A DNA stretch of 54,168 nucleotides, from assembly GCF_002920635.1 (NCBI RefSeq), contig NZ_PQSR01000047.1, positions 1 through 54,168 on the forward strand. Direction: 5' to 3'. Below, in pieces: positions 31,074 through 39,197 of this stretch. The notes below the pieces were generated by a model, which saw only the letters and a program-made list of their open reading frames with translations, was not told the origin of the DNA and did no database searches. Position numbers and translations under genes: made by a program. Origin of the DNA: Streptomyces sp. Ru72 (GTDB taxonomy: Bacteria > Actinomycetota > Actinomycetes > Streptomycetales > Streptomycetaceae). Every line of letters begins with the position of its first letter. Position 1 is the stretch's first letter.

Positions 31074-32822
31074 TCAGGCCTCCGCCACCGGGACCGGCCC
31101 GCCCGGAAGGGACAGGTCCAGGTCCACCGGGCGGTCGCCGCCCGAGTGGGTGGCCGACGAGGCGACCGGGGCGTGGCCCGCGGCCCTGGCGGCCAGGACG
31201 TACGGGCCCTCGGCCGGCACCGTGAGCGTGTAGCTGCCGTCCGCCGCGGACAGGGTGGCGCCCGCCTGGCGGCCCCGGCGGTCGATCAGTGTGACCTTGG
31301 CGCGGGCGACCGGACCGCCCTCGGCGTCCAGGACACGGCCGCGGAAGCCCCGCAGCACCTCCTCGGCGCGCTCCAGGTTCGCGTCCTCCTCGCTGCTCGC
31401 GCGCAGCTGGGGCCGGGCCGCGGGGCGGCGGCCGGGCAGGAAGAGGGCGAGCAGCAGACCGAGGGCGACCGCGGCCGTCGCGATCAGGAAGGAGACCCGG
31501 AAGCCGTGCATGGTCGGGACGGCCAGACCGTTCACGTGGTTCGCCGTGTTCGCCAGCACCATGCCGATGACGGCACTCGACACCGAGGTGCCGATGGACC
31601 GCATCAGGGTGTTCAGGCCGTTGGCCGCGCCCGTCTCCGAGGCGGGGACGGCACCGACGATCAGGGCGGGCAGCGAGGAGTAGGCGAGGCCGATGCCGGC
31701 GCCCAGGACCACCGAGGTGATCACGGTCTGCCATGCGGCGTCCATCAGGCCGAGGCCGCCGCCGTAGCCGAGGGCGATGACGAGCAGGCCGATGATCAGG
31801 GTGACCTTCGGTCCGTAGCGGGCGGACAGACGGGCGTAGACCGGGGCGGTGAACATCATCGTCAGGCCCAGCGGTGCCACGCACAGGCCCGCGACGACCA
31901 TCGACTGGCCGAGGCCGTAGCCGGTCGCGGTGGGCAGCTGGAGCAGCTGCGGCAGGACGAGCGAGACGACGTAGAAGCTGACGCCGACCATGATGGAGGC
32001 GAGGTTTGTGAGCAGCACCTCGCGGCGGGCGGTGGTGCGCAGGTCCACCAGCGGGGCGCTGACGCGCAGTTCGAGCAGGCCCCACAGCAGAAGGACCACG
32101 ACGGACGCGCCGAACAGGCCGAGCGTGGTGGCGGAGGACCAGCCCCAGTCGCTGCCCTTGGTGATGGGCAGCAGGAGCAGCACCAGGCCGGCGGACAGGC
32201 CGAGCGCGCCCAGCAGGTCGAAGGAGCCCTTCGCGCGCATCGGGGACTCCGGTACGGCGAGGAGGGTGAGGACGATCGAGAGGGCGCCGAGTCCGGCGGA
32301 GCCGTAGAACAGGGCGTGCCAGTTCGTGTGCTGGGCGACCAGGGCGGCGGCGGGCAGCGCCAGGCCGCCGCCGACGCCGATCGAGGAGCTCATCAGGGCC
32401 ATCGCCGAGCCGAGCCGCTCGCGGGGCAGCATGTCACGCATCAGGCCGATGCCGAGCGGGATCGCGCCCATCGCGAAGCCCTGGAGCGTACGGCCGACGA
32501 TCATGGGCATCAGGGTGCTGGTGACGGCGCTGATCAGGGCGCCGACCACCATCACGGCCAGGCTGGTCAGCAGCATGCGCCGCTTGCCGTACAGGTCGCC
32601 GAGACGGCCCATGATCGGGGTGGCGACGGCGCCCGAGAGGAGGGTGGAGGTCAGGACCCAGGTGGCGTTGCTGGGCGTGGTGTGCAGCAGCTGGGGCAGA
32701 TCCTTGATGACCGGGACGAGCAGCGTCTGCATCACCGCGACCACGATGCCCGCGAAGGCGAGCACCGGCACGATCGCGCCGGACGGCTTCGGTGCGGGCT
32801 GGTCGGTGGTTGGGTGCGTCAT
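31074..32822 (-). CDS. DHA2-type MFS transporter fused to a carboxypeptidase-regulatory-like domain
   Basis: Protein of 582 residues. Residues about 15-480 form a 14-helix MFS transporter (VPVLAFAGIVVAVMQTLLVP, MGRLGDLYGKRR, GANGLNTLMRSIG). After helix 14 an arginine-rich linker leads to about 75 residues (FRGRVLDAEGGPVARAKVTL, ADGSYTLTVPAEGPYVLAAR) with the pattern of a CarboxypepD_reg/transthyretin-like beta domain. That domain is rare on transporters; its side of the membrane depends on the helix count. ATG at 32822 with GGAGG upstream. Divergent from another DHA2 transporter. Confidence 0.84.
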   Translation of the reverse strand: MTHPTTDQPAPKPSGAIVPVLAFAGIVVAVMQTLLVPVIKDLPQLLHTTPSNATWVLTSTLLSGAVATPIMGRLGDLYGKRRMLLTSLAVMVVGALISAVTSTLMPMIVGRTLQGFAMGAIPLGIGLMRDMLPRERLGSAMALMSSSIGVGGGLALPAAALVAQHTNWHALFYGSAGLGALSIVLTLLAVPESPMRAKGSFDLLGALGLSAGLVLLLLPITKGSDWGWSSATTLGLFGASVVVLLLWGLLELRVSAPLVDLRTTARREVLLTNLASIMVGVSFYVVSLVLPQLLQLPTATGYGLGQSMVVAGLCVAPLGLTMMFTAPVYARLSARYGPKVTLIIGLLVIALGYGGGLGLMDAAWQTVITSVVLGAGIGLAYSSLPALIVGAVPASETGAANGLNTLMRSIGTSVSSAVIGMVLANTANHVNGLAVPTMHGFRVSFLIATAAVALGLLLALFLPGRRPAARPQLRASSEEDANLERAEEVLRGFRGRVLDAEGGPVARAKVTLIDRRGRQAGATLSAADGSYTLTVPAEGPYVLAARAAGHAPVASSATHSGGDRPVDLDLSLPGGPVPVAEA

Positions 32823-33091
32823 GGATCGGGGCCTCCGGGCCTGGTCGGTGTCTGCGGAACGGGCCGCTCGGGACAGGGTGAGCCGGGCGGACACGTGCTG
32901 GGTGAACCATGTATGCGCAGGCAACTATTCCGATGCTTTGGCGTACTAACGAATCCTTGACCGATTCATGGGTTTCTGATCCGACGTCAGGAGGCGGAGT
33001 GCTGACGGCGCGTCAGGGGATGTCGTACGTCCCAGGGCGGAGGCGGCGTGGGGCGAAATCCCGATGCGGACGGCGGGGCCGGGTTGGGAGC

Positions 33092-34561
33092 ATGGCGCGC
33101 ATGCTGCGAGCCGCCGAAGACACCGTGCCCACCCGTCGTACCGCGCCGCCCACCTGGGTGGTGGTCGCGCTCGCGTGTGCCGGGCAGTTCCTCGTCGTGC
33201 TCGACGTGTCCGTGGTCAATGTGGCGCTGCCGTCGATGCGGGCCGACCTGGGGCTGAGCGCGACGGGACTGCAGTGGGTGGTGAACGCGTACGCGATCGC
33301 CTTCGCCGGGTTCATGCTGCTCGGCGGGCGGGCCGGGGACCTCTACGGGCGCAAGCGGATGTTCCTCATAGGGCTCGCCCTGTTCACGCTGGCCTCCCTC
33401 GCCGGCGGGCTGGCTCGGCACGACTGGGAACTGCTGGCCGGCCGGGCCGTACAGGGGCTCGGGGCGGCGGTGCTCGCACCCTCGACGCTGACGCTGCTCA
33501 CCGCGGCGGTCCCGGAGGGCGCCGCACGGGCCCGGGCCATCGCGACCTGGACCGCGGTGGGAGCCGGCGGCGGCGCGGCGGGCGGGCTCGTCGGGGGAGT
33601 GCTGGTGGACGGGCTGTCGTGGCGCTGGGTGCTGCTGATCAACGTGCCGGTCGGCGCGGTCGTCCTGGCCGGGTCGGCGATGTGGGTCCCCCCTGCTCGA
33701 GCGAAGTCGAGAGCTTGGGGGAGGCTCGCGGAGAGCCGGGCGGGGGACGGGCGGCGTCTGGACCTGCCGGGCGCCCTGCTGGTGACGGCGGGGCTCGGCA
33801 CGCTCGCCTACGGGATCCTGCAGACGGAGGCAGAGGGCTGGACGGCGGCGGCGACGCTGGTGCCGCTCGCCGCCGGACTCGCGCTCATCGGCCTGTTCCT
33901 GGCCGTCGAGGCGCGGGCCAAGGCGCCCCTGATGCCGCTGAAGCTGCTGCGGGTGCGCTCGGTGTCCTCCGCGAACGCCGCCATGTTCGTCTCGGGCTCC
34001 GCGATGTTCTGCATGTGGTTCTTCATGACGCTGTACGCGCAGAACGTGCTCGGCTACTCGCCCCTGGACGCCGGGCTCGCCCTGGTGCCCAGCTCGCTGG
34101 CCGTGGTGCTCGGCTCGAAGGTCGCGCCGCAGGTGATGCGGAGCGTGGGGGCGCGGAACGTGGCGGTGCTCGGGACGCTGATCGCGGCTGCCGGGTTCGG
34201 CTGGCAGTCGAGGATGACGGCGGACGGCTCGTACACGACGGTGATCCTGCTCCCGGGCGTCCTGATGATGCTGGGCGCCGGCCTGGCGGGCACCCCGCTC
34301 GCCGCGCTCGCGACATCGGGGGCCGCGCCGGGGGAGGCCGGACTGGTGTCGGGGCTCGTCAACACCTCGCGCACCATGGGCGGTTCGCTCGGCCTCGCGG
34401 TGATGTCCACGATCGCGGCGACGCGCACCGGGGGACGCGGCTCGGCCGCCGCGCTGACGGAGGGGTACGCCGAGGCGTTCCGGACGAGCGGGTACGTGCT
34501 GCTGGTGGGCGCCGTGCTGATGCTGGCGTGGTTGCCGCGGACACGGACCGGCCAGGGGTGA
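33092..34561 (+). CDS. DHA2-family MFS efflux transporter with inserted repeat
   Basis: Protein of 489 residues with 14 predicted helices. Motifs include VLDVSVVNVALPSM (helix 1), GGRAGDLYGRKRMFL (motif A) and GGLVGGVLVDGLSWRW (motif C region). The cytoplasmic loop near residue 200 contains WVPPARAKSRAWGRLAES, encoded by palindromic repeat copy C. The insertion keeps the frame and lies in a loop, so the transporter may still work. ATG at 33092 with GGGAG just upstream; ATG 33101 is an alternative. Divergent from the fused transporter at 31074. Confidence 0.86.
   Translation: MARMLRAAEDTVPTRRTAPPTWVVVALACAGQFLVVLDVSVVNVALPSMRADLGLSATGLQWVVNAYAIAFAGFMLLGGRAGDLYGRKRMFLIGLALFTLASLAGGLARHDWELLAGRAVQGLGAAVLAPSTLTLLTAAVPEGAARARAIATWTAVGAGGGAAGGLVGGVLVDGLSWRWVLLINVPVGAVVLAGSAMWVPPARAKSRAWGRLAESRAGDGRRLDLPGALLVTAGLGTLAYGILQTEAEGWTAAATLVPLAAGLALIGLFLAVEARAKAPLMPLKLLRVRSVSSANAAMFVSGSAMFCMWFFMTLYAQNVLGYSPLDAGLALVPSSLAVVLGSKVAPQVMRSVGARNVAVLGTLIAAAGFGWQSRMTADGSYTTVILLPGVLMMLGAGLAGTPLAALATSGAAPGEAGLVSGLVNTSRTMGGSLGLAVMSTIAATRTGGRGSAAALTEGYAEAFRTSGYVLLVGAVLMLAWLPRTRTGQG
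33688..33722. repeat. Palindromic coding repeat, copy C
   Basis: CCCCCTGCTCGAGCGAAGTC followed by GAGAGCTTGGGGGAG is the full-length form of the repeat, in frame within the MFS gene. Confidence 0.78.
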
Positions 34562-34580
34562 CCCACTTTCGCGGCAGGCC

Positions 34581-35213
34581 CTACAGCCACCCCTGCTGCC
34601 GGGCCTCGCGCATCGCCTCCATGCGGTTGCGGGTGCCCGTCTTGCCGATGGCGGAGGAGAGGTAGTTGCGGACCGTCGACTCCGAGAGGTGCAGCCTCGC
34701 GGCGATGTCGGCGACCGTCGCCCCGTCCACGGAGGCCTTCAGCACGTCGCACTCGCGTGCCGTCAGCGGATTGGGGCCGGCGCTCAGGGCCGCCGCGGCC
34801 AGGGCCGGGTCGACGACCGTCTCGCCGGTGAGCACCCGCCGGATCGCCGCTGCCAGCTCCTCCACCGGCCCGTCCTTGACGAGGAAGCCGGCGGCGCCCG
34901 CCTCCAGGGCGCGGCGCAGATAGCCGGGGCGCCCGAAGGTGGTGAGGATCAGCACCCGGCAGCCGGGAGCCTCCTCCCGCAGCTCGGCCGCCGCGTCCAG
35001 ACCGCTCTTCCCGGGCAGCTCGATGTCCAGCAGCGCCACGTCCGGGCGATGGGTGAGCACGGCGTCCACGATCGCGTCACCCGCCGCGACCTGCGCGACG
35101 ACCTCGATGTCCTCCTCCATGCCGAGCAGCAGGGCGAGGGCGCCGCGCATCATGCCCTGGTCCTCGGCAAGCAGTACCCGGATGCATCGCGCCGGCCGGT
35201 GACTTCTGGGCAT
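34581..35213 (-). CDS. NarL/LuxR-family response regulator
   Basis: Protein of about 210 residues. The receiver has the acidic pair in LLAEDQ, the phosphoacceptor Asp in VALLDIELPG and the Lys in FLVKDG. The LuxR-type helix-turn-helix is LTARECDVLKASVDGATVAD with LHLSESTVRNYLSSAIGK. ATG at 35213 is preferred (GGACGAG upstream); GTG at 35222 is possible. It lies 115 bases downstream of a HisKA_3 kinase gene and is its probable partner. Such pairs often control a neighbouring ABC exporter, and an exporter remnant lies upstream of the kinase. Confidence 0.88.
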   Translation of the reverse strand: MPRSHRPARCIRVLLAEDQGMMRGALALLLGMEEDIEVVAQVAAGDAIVDAVLTHRPDVALLDIELPGKSGLDAAAELREEAPGCRVLILTTFGRPGYLRRALEAGAAGFLVKDGPVEELAAAIRRVLTGETVVDPALAAAALSAGPNPLTARECDVLKASVDGATVADIAARLHLSESTVRNYLSSAIGKTGTRNRMEAMREARQQGWL

Positions 35214-35328
35214 CTCGTCCACGAGCCAAGAGTACGGGCGCTGACCGGGCCCGGGCGTGGGGCCGACCGTCCAGTCGGCTCGGCAAGGGACAGCTCCACG
35301 TCATGGGCGAACGACGTGAGCCGGGTGG

Positions 35329-36603
35329 TCAGTCGGCCCGGGGCGCCGTAACCGCCGGGGACAGCGGCTGAGCGGAAGATGCGGACTCCACCGGCAGTTC
35401 GGCGGTGACCGTGAATCCGCCCCGCGGCGACGGGCCGGCCCGCAGGGAGCCGCCCGCCGTCGCGAGCCGTTCGGTCAGGCCCTTCAGACCGGTCCCGCCG
35501 ATTCCCGCCGGAGCCGGCACGGCGGGCGCGCCGCTCCCGTTGTCCGTGACCGTCAGCCGGACGCGCTCCGAGGTCCCGTCGACGGTGATCTCACACCGGG
35601 TCGCGCCGCTGTGCCGTACGGCGTTGGTGACCGCCTCGCGCACCACCCAGCCGAGCAGGGCCTCGGTCTGCGAGGCCAGGGGAGGACCGGAGCGGCGTAC
35701 CACGGGCTCGATGCCGGCGGCGGTCATGGCCGAGCGGGCCCGGTCCAGTTCCGTGGCGAGACTGCCCTCGCGGTAGCCGGTCACCGCCTCGCGTATCTCG
35801 GTGAGCGCCTGCCTGCCGACCGACTCGATGTCCGTCACCTGGGCCAGCGCCGCCTCCATGTCACGCGGCGCCAGCCTGCGGGCCGCCTCCGACTTCACCA
35901 CGATCACCGAGAGCGTGTGGCCGAGCAGGTCGTGCAGGTCGCGGGAGAAGCGCAGGCGCTCCTGCTCCACGGCGCGGTGGGCCAGCTCCTCGCGGGCGGC
36001 GCGCAGTTCCCGTACGGCCTCGGAGAGGGACAGGATCGCCGCGGTCACCATCGTCGACAGGAACGTGCCGTAGGCGACGTTCAGCCCGTCCCAGCCGTCG
36101 CGCAGGCAGGAGACGACACCCGCGACCGCGGTCAGGGCGAGGCCCGTCCTGCCGAGCCGAGGGCCTCGCACGACCGCTCCCGTCGCGAGGCCGAGCAGCG
36201 GGAAGAACAGCAGCCAGCTGCCGCCGTACCCGATGGCCAGGCCGAAGGTCACCACACCCATCACGACCAGTGCCGCCCGCGTGGACCTGGCCTGACGGGT
36301 CCGCTTGTGGAAGGCCCGGAACACCACGTAGATGTAGCAGGAGTTGAAGGTGAGCAGGCCCAGACCGCCGATCCACGGGTTGGGGGTCCTGCCCTGGAAG
36401 AGGTTCGAGAAGGCGCCCATCCCCATCAGCAGCCAGGGCAGCAGGGAGAACCCGGTGGGCGGCGGCCCCGGGTTCTCGGGCATCCTCCCGGCCTTCCGGG
36501 CGGCCTTCTGCTCGGCCTTGAACCGCTCCTTGTCCTCTTTCCACGTCTGCCGCGCCTGCTGCCAGGCACTGAGACGGCACGAGACGTTTCGCACGCAGGA
36601 CAT
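35329..36603 (-). CDS. HisKA_3-type sensor histidine kinase
   Basis: Protein of 424 residues. A cytoplasmic basic N-terminus is followed by about five membrane helices and no large extracellular loop. The dimerisation/phosphotransfer region RLRFSRDLHDLLGHTLSVIV carries the H box. The ATPase domain has VVREAVTNAVRHSGAT (N box), VTDNGSG (G1) and GGTGLKGLTERLA (G2). ATG at 36603 follows AAAGAGG. Lack of an outer sensor domain suggests that it senses the membrane or a partner transporter. The permease remnant ends 27 bases upstream, so they were once one operon. Confidence 0.88.
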   Translation of the reverse strand: MSCVRNVSCRLSAWQQARQTWKEDKERFKAEQKAARKAGRMPENPGPPPTGFSLLPWLLMGMGAFSNLFQGRTPNPWIGGLGLLTFNSCYIYVVFRAFHKRTRQARSTRAALVVMGVVTFGLAIGYGGSWLLFFPLLGLATGAVVRGPRLGRTGLALTAVAGVVSCLRDGWDGLNVAYGTFLSTMVTAAILSLSEAVRELRAAREELAHRAVEQERLRFSRDLHDLLGHTLSVIVVKSEAARRLAPRDMEAALAQVTDIESVGRQALTEIREAVTGYREGSLATELDRARSAMTAAGIEPVVRRSGPPLASQTEALLGWVVREAVTNAVRHSGATRCEITVDGTSERVRLTVTDNGSGAPAVPAPAGIGGTGLKGLTERLATAGGSLRAGPSPRGGFTVTAELPVESASSAQPLSPAVTAPRAD

Positions 36604-36629
36604 GTCCCTCTTTCCCCCGTTCCCCCCGA

Positions 36630-36893
36630 TCAGATGTTCCCCGCGGTCCTGCGGTAGGACAGCACAGCGTAGGAACCGAACGCCAGCAGCCAGACCGCCA
36701 GGACGAGGATCGCGCCGACGGCCGGGGCGTGACCGTCGGCGACGGCCGTGCCCGGCTCGGTGAAGCGGTGGGTCGGGGTGGCCGCGGGGGCCCCTGCTCG
36801 AGCGGAGCCGAGAGATTGGGGGAGCACGGCGCCGTAGGTCCTGACCGCCCCCGTGAAGGACACCGCCGGTGGTGTCCCAGCCGTCTTCGTCAT
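36630..36893 (-). pseudogene. ABC-2 permease remnant (last helix) carrying a palindromic repeat
   Basis: A frame of 87 residues whose C-terminus (AVGAILVLAVWLLAFGSYAV then LSYRRTAGNI) matches the last helix and tail of ABC-2-type permeases. Those normally have about 250 residues and a partner ATPase; neither is present. The central part (GAVLPQSLGSARAGAPAAT) is encoded by repeat copy D. It stands where the permease of an ABC/two-component cassette would stand. A deletion remnant is likely, though a small membrane protein cannot be excluded. Confidence 0.5.
36789..36823. repeat. Palindromic coding repeat, copy D
   Basis: GCCCCTGCTCGAGCGGAGCC followed by GAGAGATTGGGGGA is a diverged full-length copy of the same family, inside the permease remnant. 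Confidence 0.7.
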
Positions 36894-37065
36894 GCGTACG
36901 ACGCTATGGGGGGCGCGGTACTGCCCGGCAGATGCGTTTGTCAGCGATCCGGCAGGACAAATGTCCCGCTCCCGTCGCCGGCCGACCGAGCTGACGTCAC
37001 GTCAGAACGCGACGTCAGGAGCCTTCACAACGCGGGACCGCTCGGCTATACAGGGTCCGCCGGAC

Positions 37066-37079
37066 TGGAACGCGTTCCT
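37066..37079. promoter_or_regulatory. KstR-like operator upstream of the MaoC-ADH-SDR operon
   Basis: TGGAACGCGTTCCT contains the perfect palindrome GGAACGCGTTCC and fits TnnAACnnGTTnnA except for the last base. It lies 75 bases upstream of the MaoC-family start codon. Confidence 0.55.
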
Positions 37080-37153
37080 GTTCTGCCCGTGACGACCTCG
37101 GTGCGGCCGACGGTGCGGACGGCCGCACCGAGGTCTCGACCGTCAGGAGCCCC

Positions 37154-38026
37154 ATGCCCATCGACGAAGCATCGGCCCTCGCGGCCGAACCCCGGACCGG
37201 CGAGATCACCTGGACCGCCAAGGACGTGCAGCTCTACCACCTCGGCATCGGCGCCGGCATCCCCGCCACCGACCCCGACGAACTGCGCTACACCCTCGAG
37301 TCCCGGCTGCACGTCCTGCCCAGCTTCGCCACCGTCGCCGGCGCGGGCTCCCCGGGCGTGATCAGCGGTCTGTCCATGCCCGGCGTGGACGTCGACCTCG
37401 CCCGCGTCCTGCACGGCGGCCAGGCACTGACGATCCACCGCCCGATCCCGGCCGAAGGCAGAGCCACGTCGACCTCCCGCATCGCCGCCGTGTACGACAA
37501 GGGCAAGGCGGCCGTCCTCGTCATGCGCACCGAGGCGGCCGACTCCGACGGCCCGCTGTGGACCAACGACGCACAGATCTTCGTACGAGGAGAGGGCGGC
37601 TGGGGCGGCGACCGCGGCCCCTCCGCCCGGCCGGCCGCGCCCACCGGCGAGCCGGCGAGAGTCGTCGAACGGCCGATCCGTGAGGACCAGGCCCTCCTCT
37701 ACCGCCTCTCCGGCGACTGGAACCCCCTGCACGCCGACCCGGAGTTCGCCAAGCTCGCCGGGTTCGAGCGGCCCATCCTGCACGGTCTGTGCACCTACGG
37801 GATGACGCTCAAGACGGTCGTCGACACGCTGCTCGGCGGCGACGTGACCCGTGTGCGCGCGTACGCCACGCGGTTCGCCGGGGTGGTGTACCCGGGCGAG
37901 ACCCTGCGCATCCGCATGTGGCGCCAGGGGGCGCAGGGGTCACAGGGGGTGGTGCGGGTGACCGTGGGCGCGGTCGAGCGGGGCGATGCGCCGGTCCTCG
38001 CCGACACGATCGTCGAACACTCCTGA
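37154..38026 (+). CDS. MaoC-like enoyl-CoA hydratase (hydratase 2 type)
   Basis: Protein of 290 residues with a double hot-dog layout. The C-terminal half carries the hydratase 2 signature LYRLSGDWNPLHADPEFAKL then GFERPILHGLCTYG, with the catalytic Asp and His. It hydrates trans-2-enoyl-CoA to the (R)-3-hydroxyacyl-CoA, for example in steroid side-chain or fatty-acid breakdown. First gene of an operon with a zinc alcohol dehydrogenase and an SDR, behind a KstR-like site, so steroid-type substrates are plausible. ATG at 37154 preceded by GTCAGGAG. Confidence 0.87.
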   Translation: MPIDEASALAAEPRTGEITWTAKDVQLYHLGIGAGIPATDPDELRYTLESRLHVLPSFATVAGAGSPGVISGLSMPGVDVDLARVLHGGQALTIHRPIPAEGRATSTSRIAAVYDKGKAAVLVMRTEAADSDGPLWTNDAQIFVRGEGGWGGDRGPSARPAAPTGEPARVVERPIREDQALLYRLSGDWNPLHADPEFAKLAGFERPILHGLCTYGMTLKTVVDTLLGGDVTRVRAYATRFAGVVYPGETLRIRMWRQGAQGSQGVVRVTVGAVERGDAPVLADTIVEHS

Positions 38027-38096
38027 GCCACCCAGCCGTCCGAGCACTCCCGGGCGACCGAGCCGTCCAAGCACTCCTGAGTCACCGAGCCTGCGA
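38016..38096. repeat. Three imperfect 27-base tandem repeats across a stop codon
   Basis: Copies at 38016, 38043 and 38070 share the pattern rrCACTCCyGrGysACCsAGCC. The first copy contains the last codons and stop of the MaoC gene; the others are non-coding and fill the gap to the ADH gene. Confidence 0.7.
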
Positions 38097-38109
38097 GGGG
38101 AGCCGCACC

Positions 38110-39186
38110 ATGCGCGCAGCCGTACTGCACGAGATCGGCCAGGACAAGCTGGAGGTCCTCGACGACGTCGAGGGGACCGGCTTCGGCCCCGGCAGGGTCA
38201 GGATCCGGGTGCGCGCCACCGGGTTGTGCCACTCGGACCTGTCCGCGATGAGCGGCGTGCTGCCGCAGCCGGGGCCGTTCGTGCCCGGCCACGAGGGCGC
38301 GGGGGAGATCCTCGAGGTCGGCGAGGGGGTGAGCCGTGTGAAGCCGGGGGACAGGGTGGTCGTGTGCTGGCTGCCGGCCTGCGGGGCCTGTCCCGCCTGC
38401 CGGCGCGGCCGGACCGAGCTGTGCCTGGCCGGGTTCATGAACGCCGGCACCCCCAACTTCAGGCGCCCCGGCGGTGACGTCTTCGGCTTCGCGGGCACCG
38501 GCACCTTCGCCGAGGAGGTGGTCGTCGACGCGGGCTGCGCGGTGCCGATCCCCGACGACGTGCCGTTCGACATCGCCGCGCTCATCGGCTGCGGGGTGAC
38601 GACCGGGCTGGGCGCGGCGCTCAACACCGCCGATCTTCAGGCCGGTTCGTCGGTGGCGGTCATCGGCTGCGGGGGCGTCGGCATCTCCGCGATCCAGGGG
38701 GCACGGCTGAAGGGCGCCGCCGAGATCGTCGCCGTCGACCCGGTCGCCTCGCGCCGGGAGGCGGCGCTGAGGTTCGGCGCCACCAGGGCCGTGTCACCGG
38801 ACGAACTGCCCGACGCCAAACAGCAGGTCACCGGCGGTGAGGGCTTCGACTACGTCTTCGAGGTCGTCGGGAGGTCGGCCACGGCCCGCACGGCGTACGA
38901 GAACACCCGGCGCGGCGGCACGCTCGTGATCGTAGGCGCGGGCGCCATGGACGACTTCCTGCAGCTCAACATGTTCGAGCTGTTCTTCGACGAGAAGCGG
39001 ATCCTGCCGTCCCTGTACGGCGGCGGCGACGTGCTGCGTTCCTACGAGCGCACCATCGCCCTGTGGCGGGCGGGCCGCATCGACCTGGAGGGGCTGATCA
39101 CCCACCGGGTGCCGCTGACCGAGATCAACGAAGCGCTGGATCAGATGCGGACGGGGACGGCGCTGCGTACCTGTATCGAGATCTGA
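38110..39186 (+). CDS. Zinc-dependent alcohol dehydrogenase (class III-like)
   Basis: Protein of 358 residues. Catalytic zinc ligands are GLCHSD and GHEGAG. Structural zinc cysteines lie in CGACPACRRGRTELC, and the NAD-binding Rossmann motif is VIGCGGVGISAIQGA. It oxidises an alcohol with NAD+; relatives act on steroid, terpenoid or mycothiol/glutathione adducts. ATG at 38110 after GAGGGGAG. It lies between the MaoC and SDR genes, which fits sequential oxidation of a CoA- or alcohol-bearing intermediate. Confidence 0.9.
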   Translation: MRAAVLHEIGQDKLEVLDDVEGTGFGPGRVRIRVRATGLCHSDLSAMSGVLPQPGPFVPGHEGAGEILEVGEGVSRVKPGDRVVVCWLPACGACPACRRGRTELCLAGFMNAGTPNFRRPGGDVFGFAGTGTFAEEVVVDAGCAVPIPDDVPFDIAALIGCGVTTGLGAALNTADLQAGSSVAVIGCGGVGISAIQGARLKGAAEIVAVDPVASRREAALRFGATRAVSPDELPDAKQQVTGGEGFDYVFEVVGRSATARTAYENTRRGGTLVIVGAGAMDDFLQLNMFELFFDEKRILPSLYGGGDVLRSYERTIALWRAGRIDLEGLITHRVPLTEINEALDQMRTGTALRTCIEI

Positions 39187-39197
39187 GGACGCGGCGC

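Noticed and set aside
31002..32960. A 652-codon plus-strand open frame
   Set aside because: Antisense shadow of the fused MFS transporter; Gln/Arg/Gly-rich low-complexity product.
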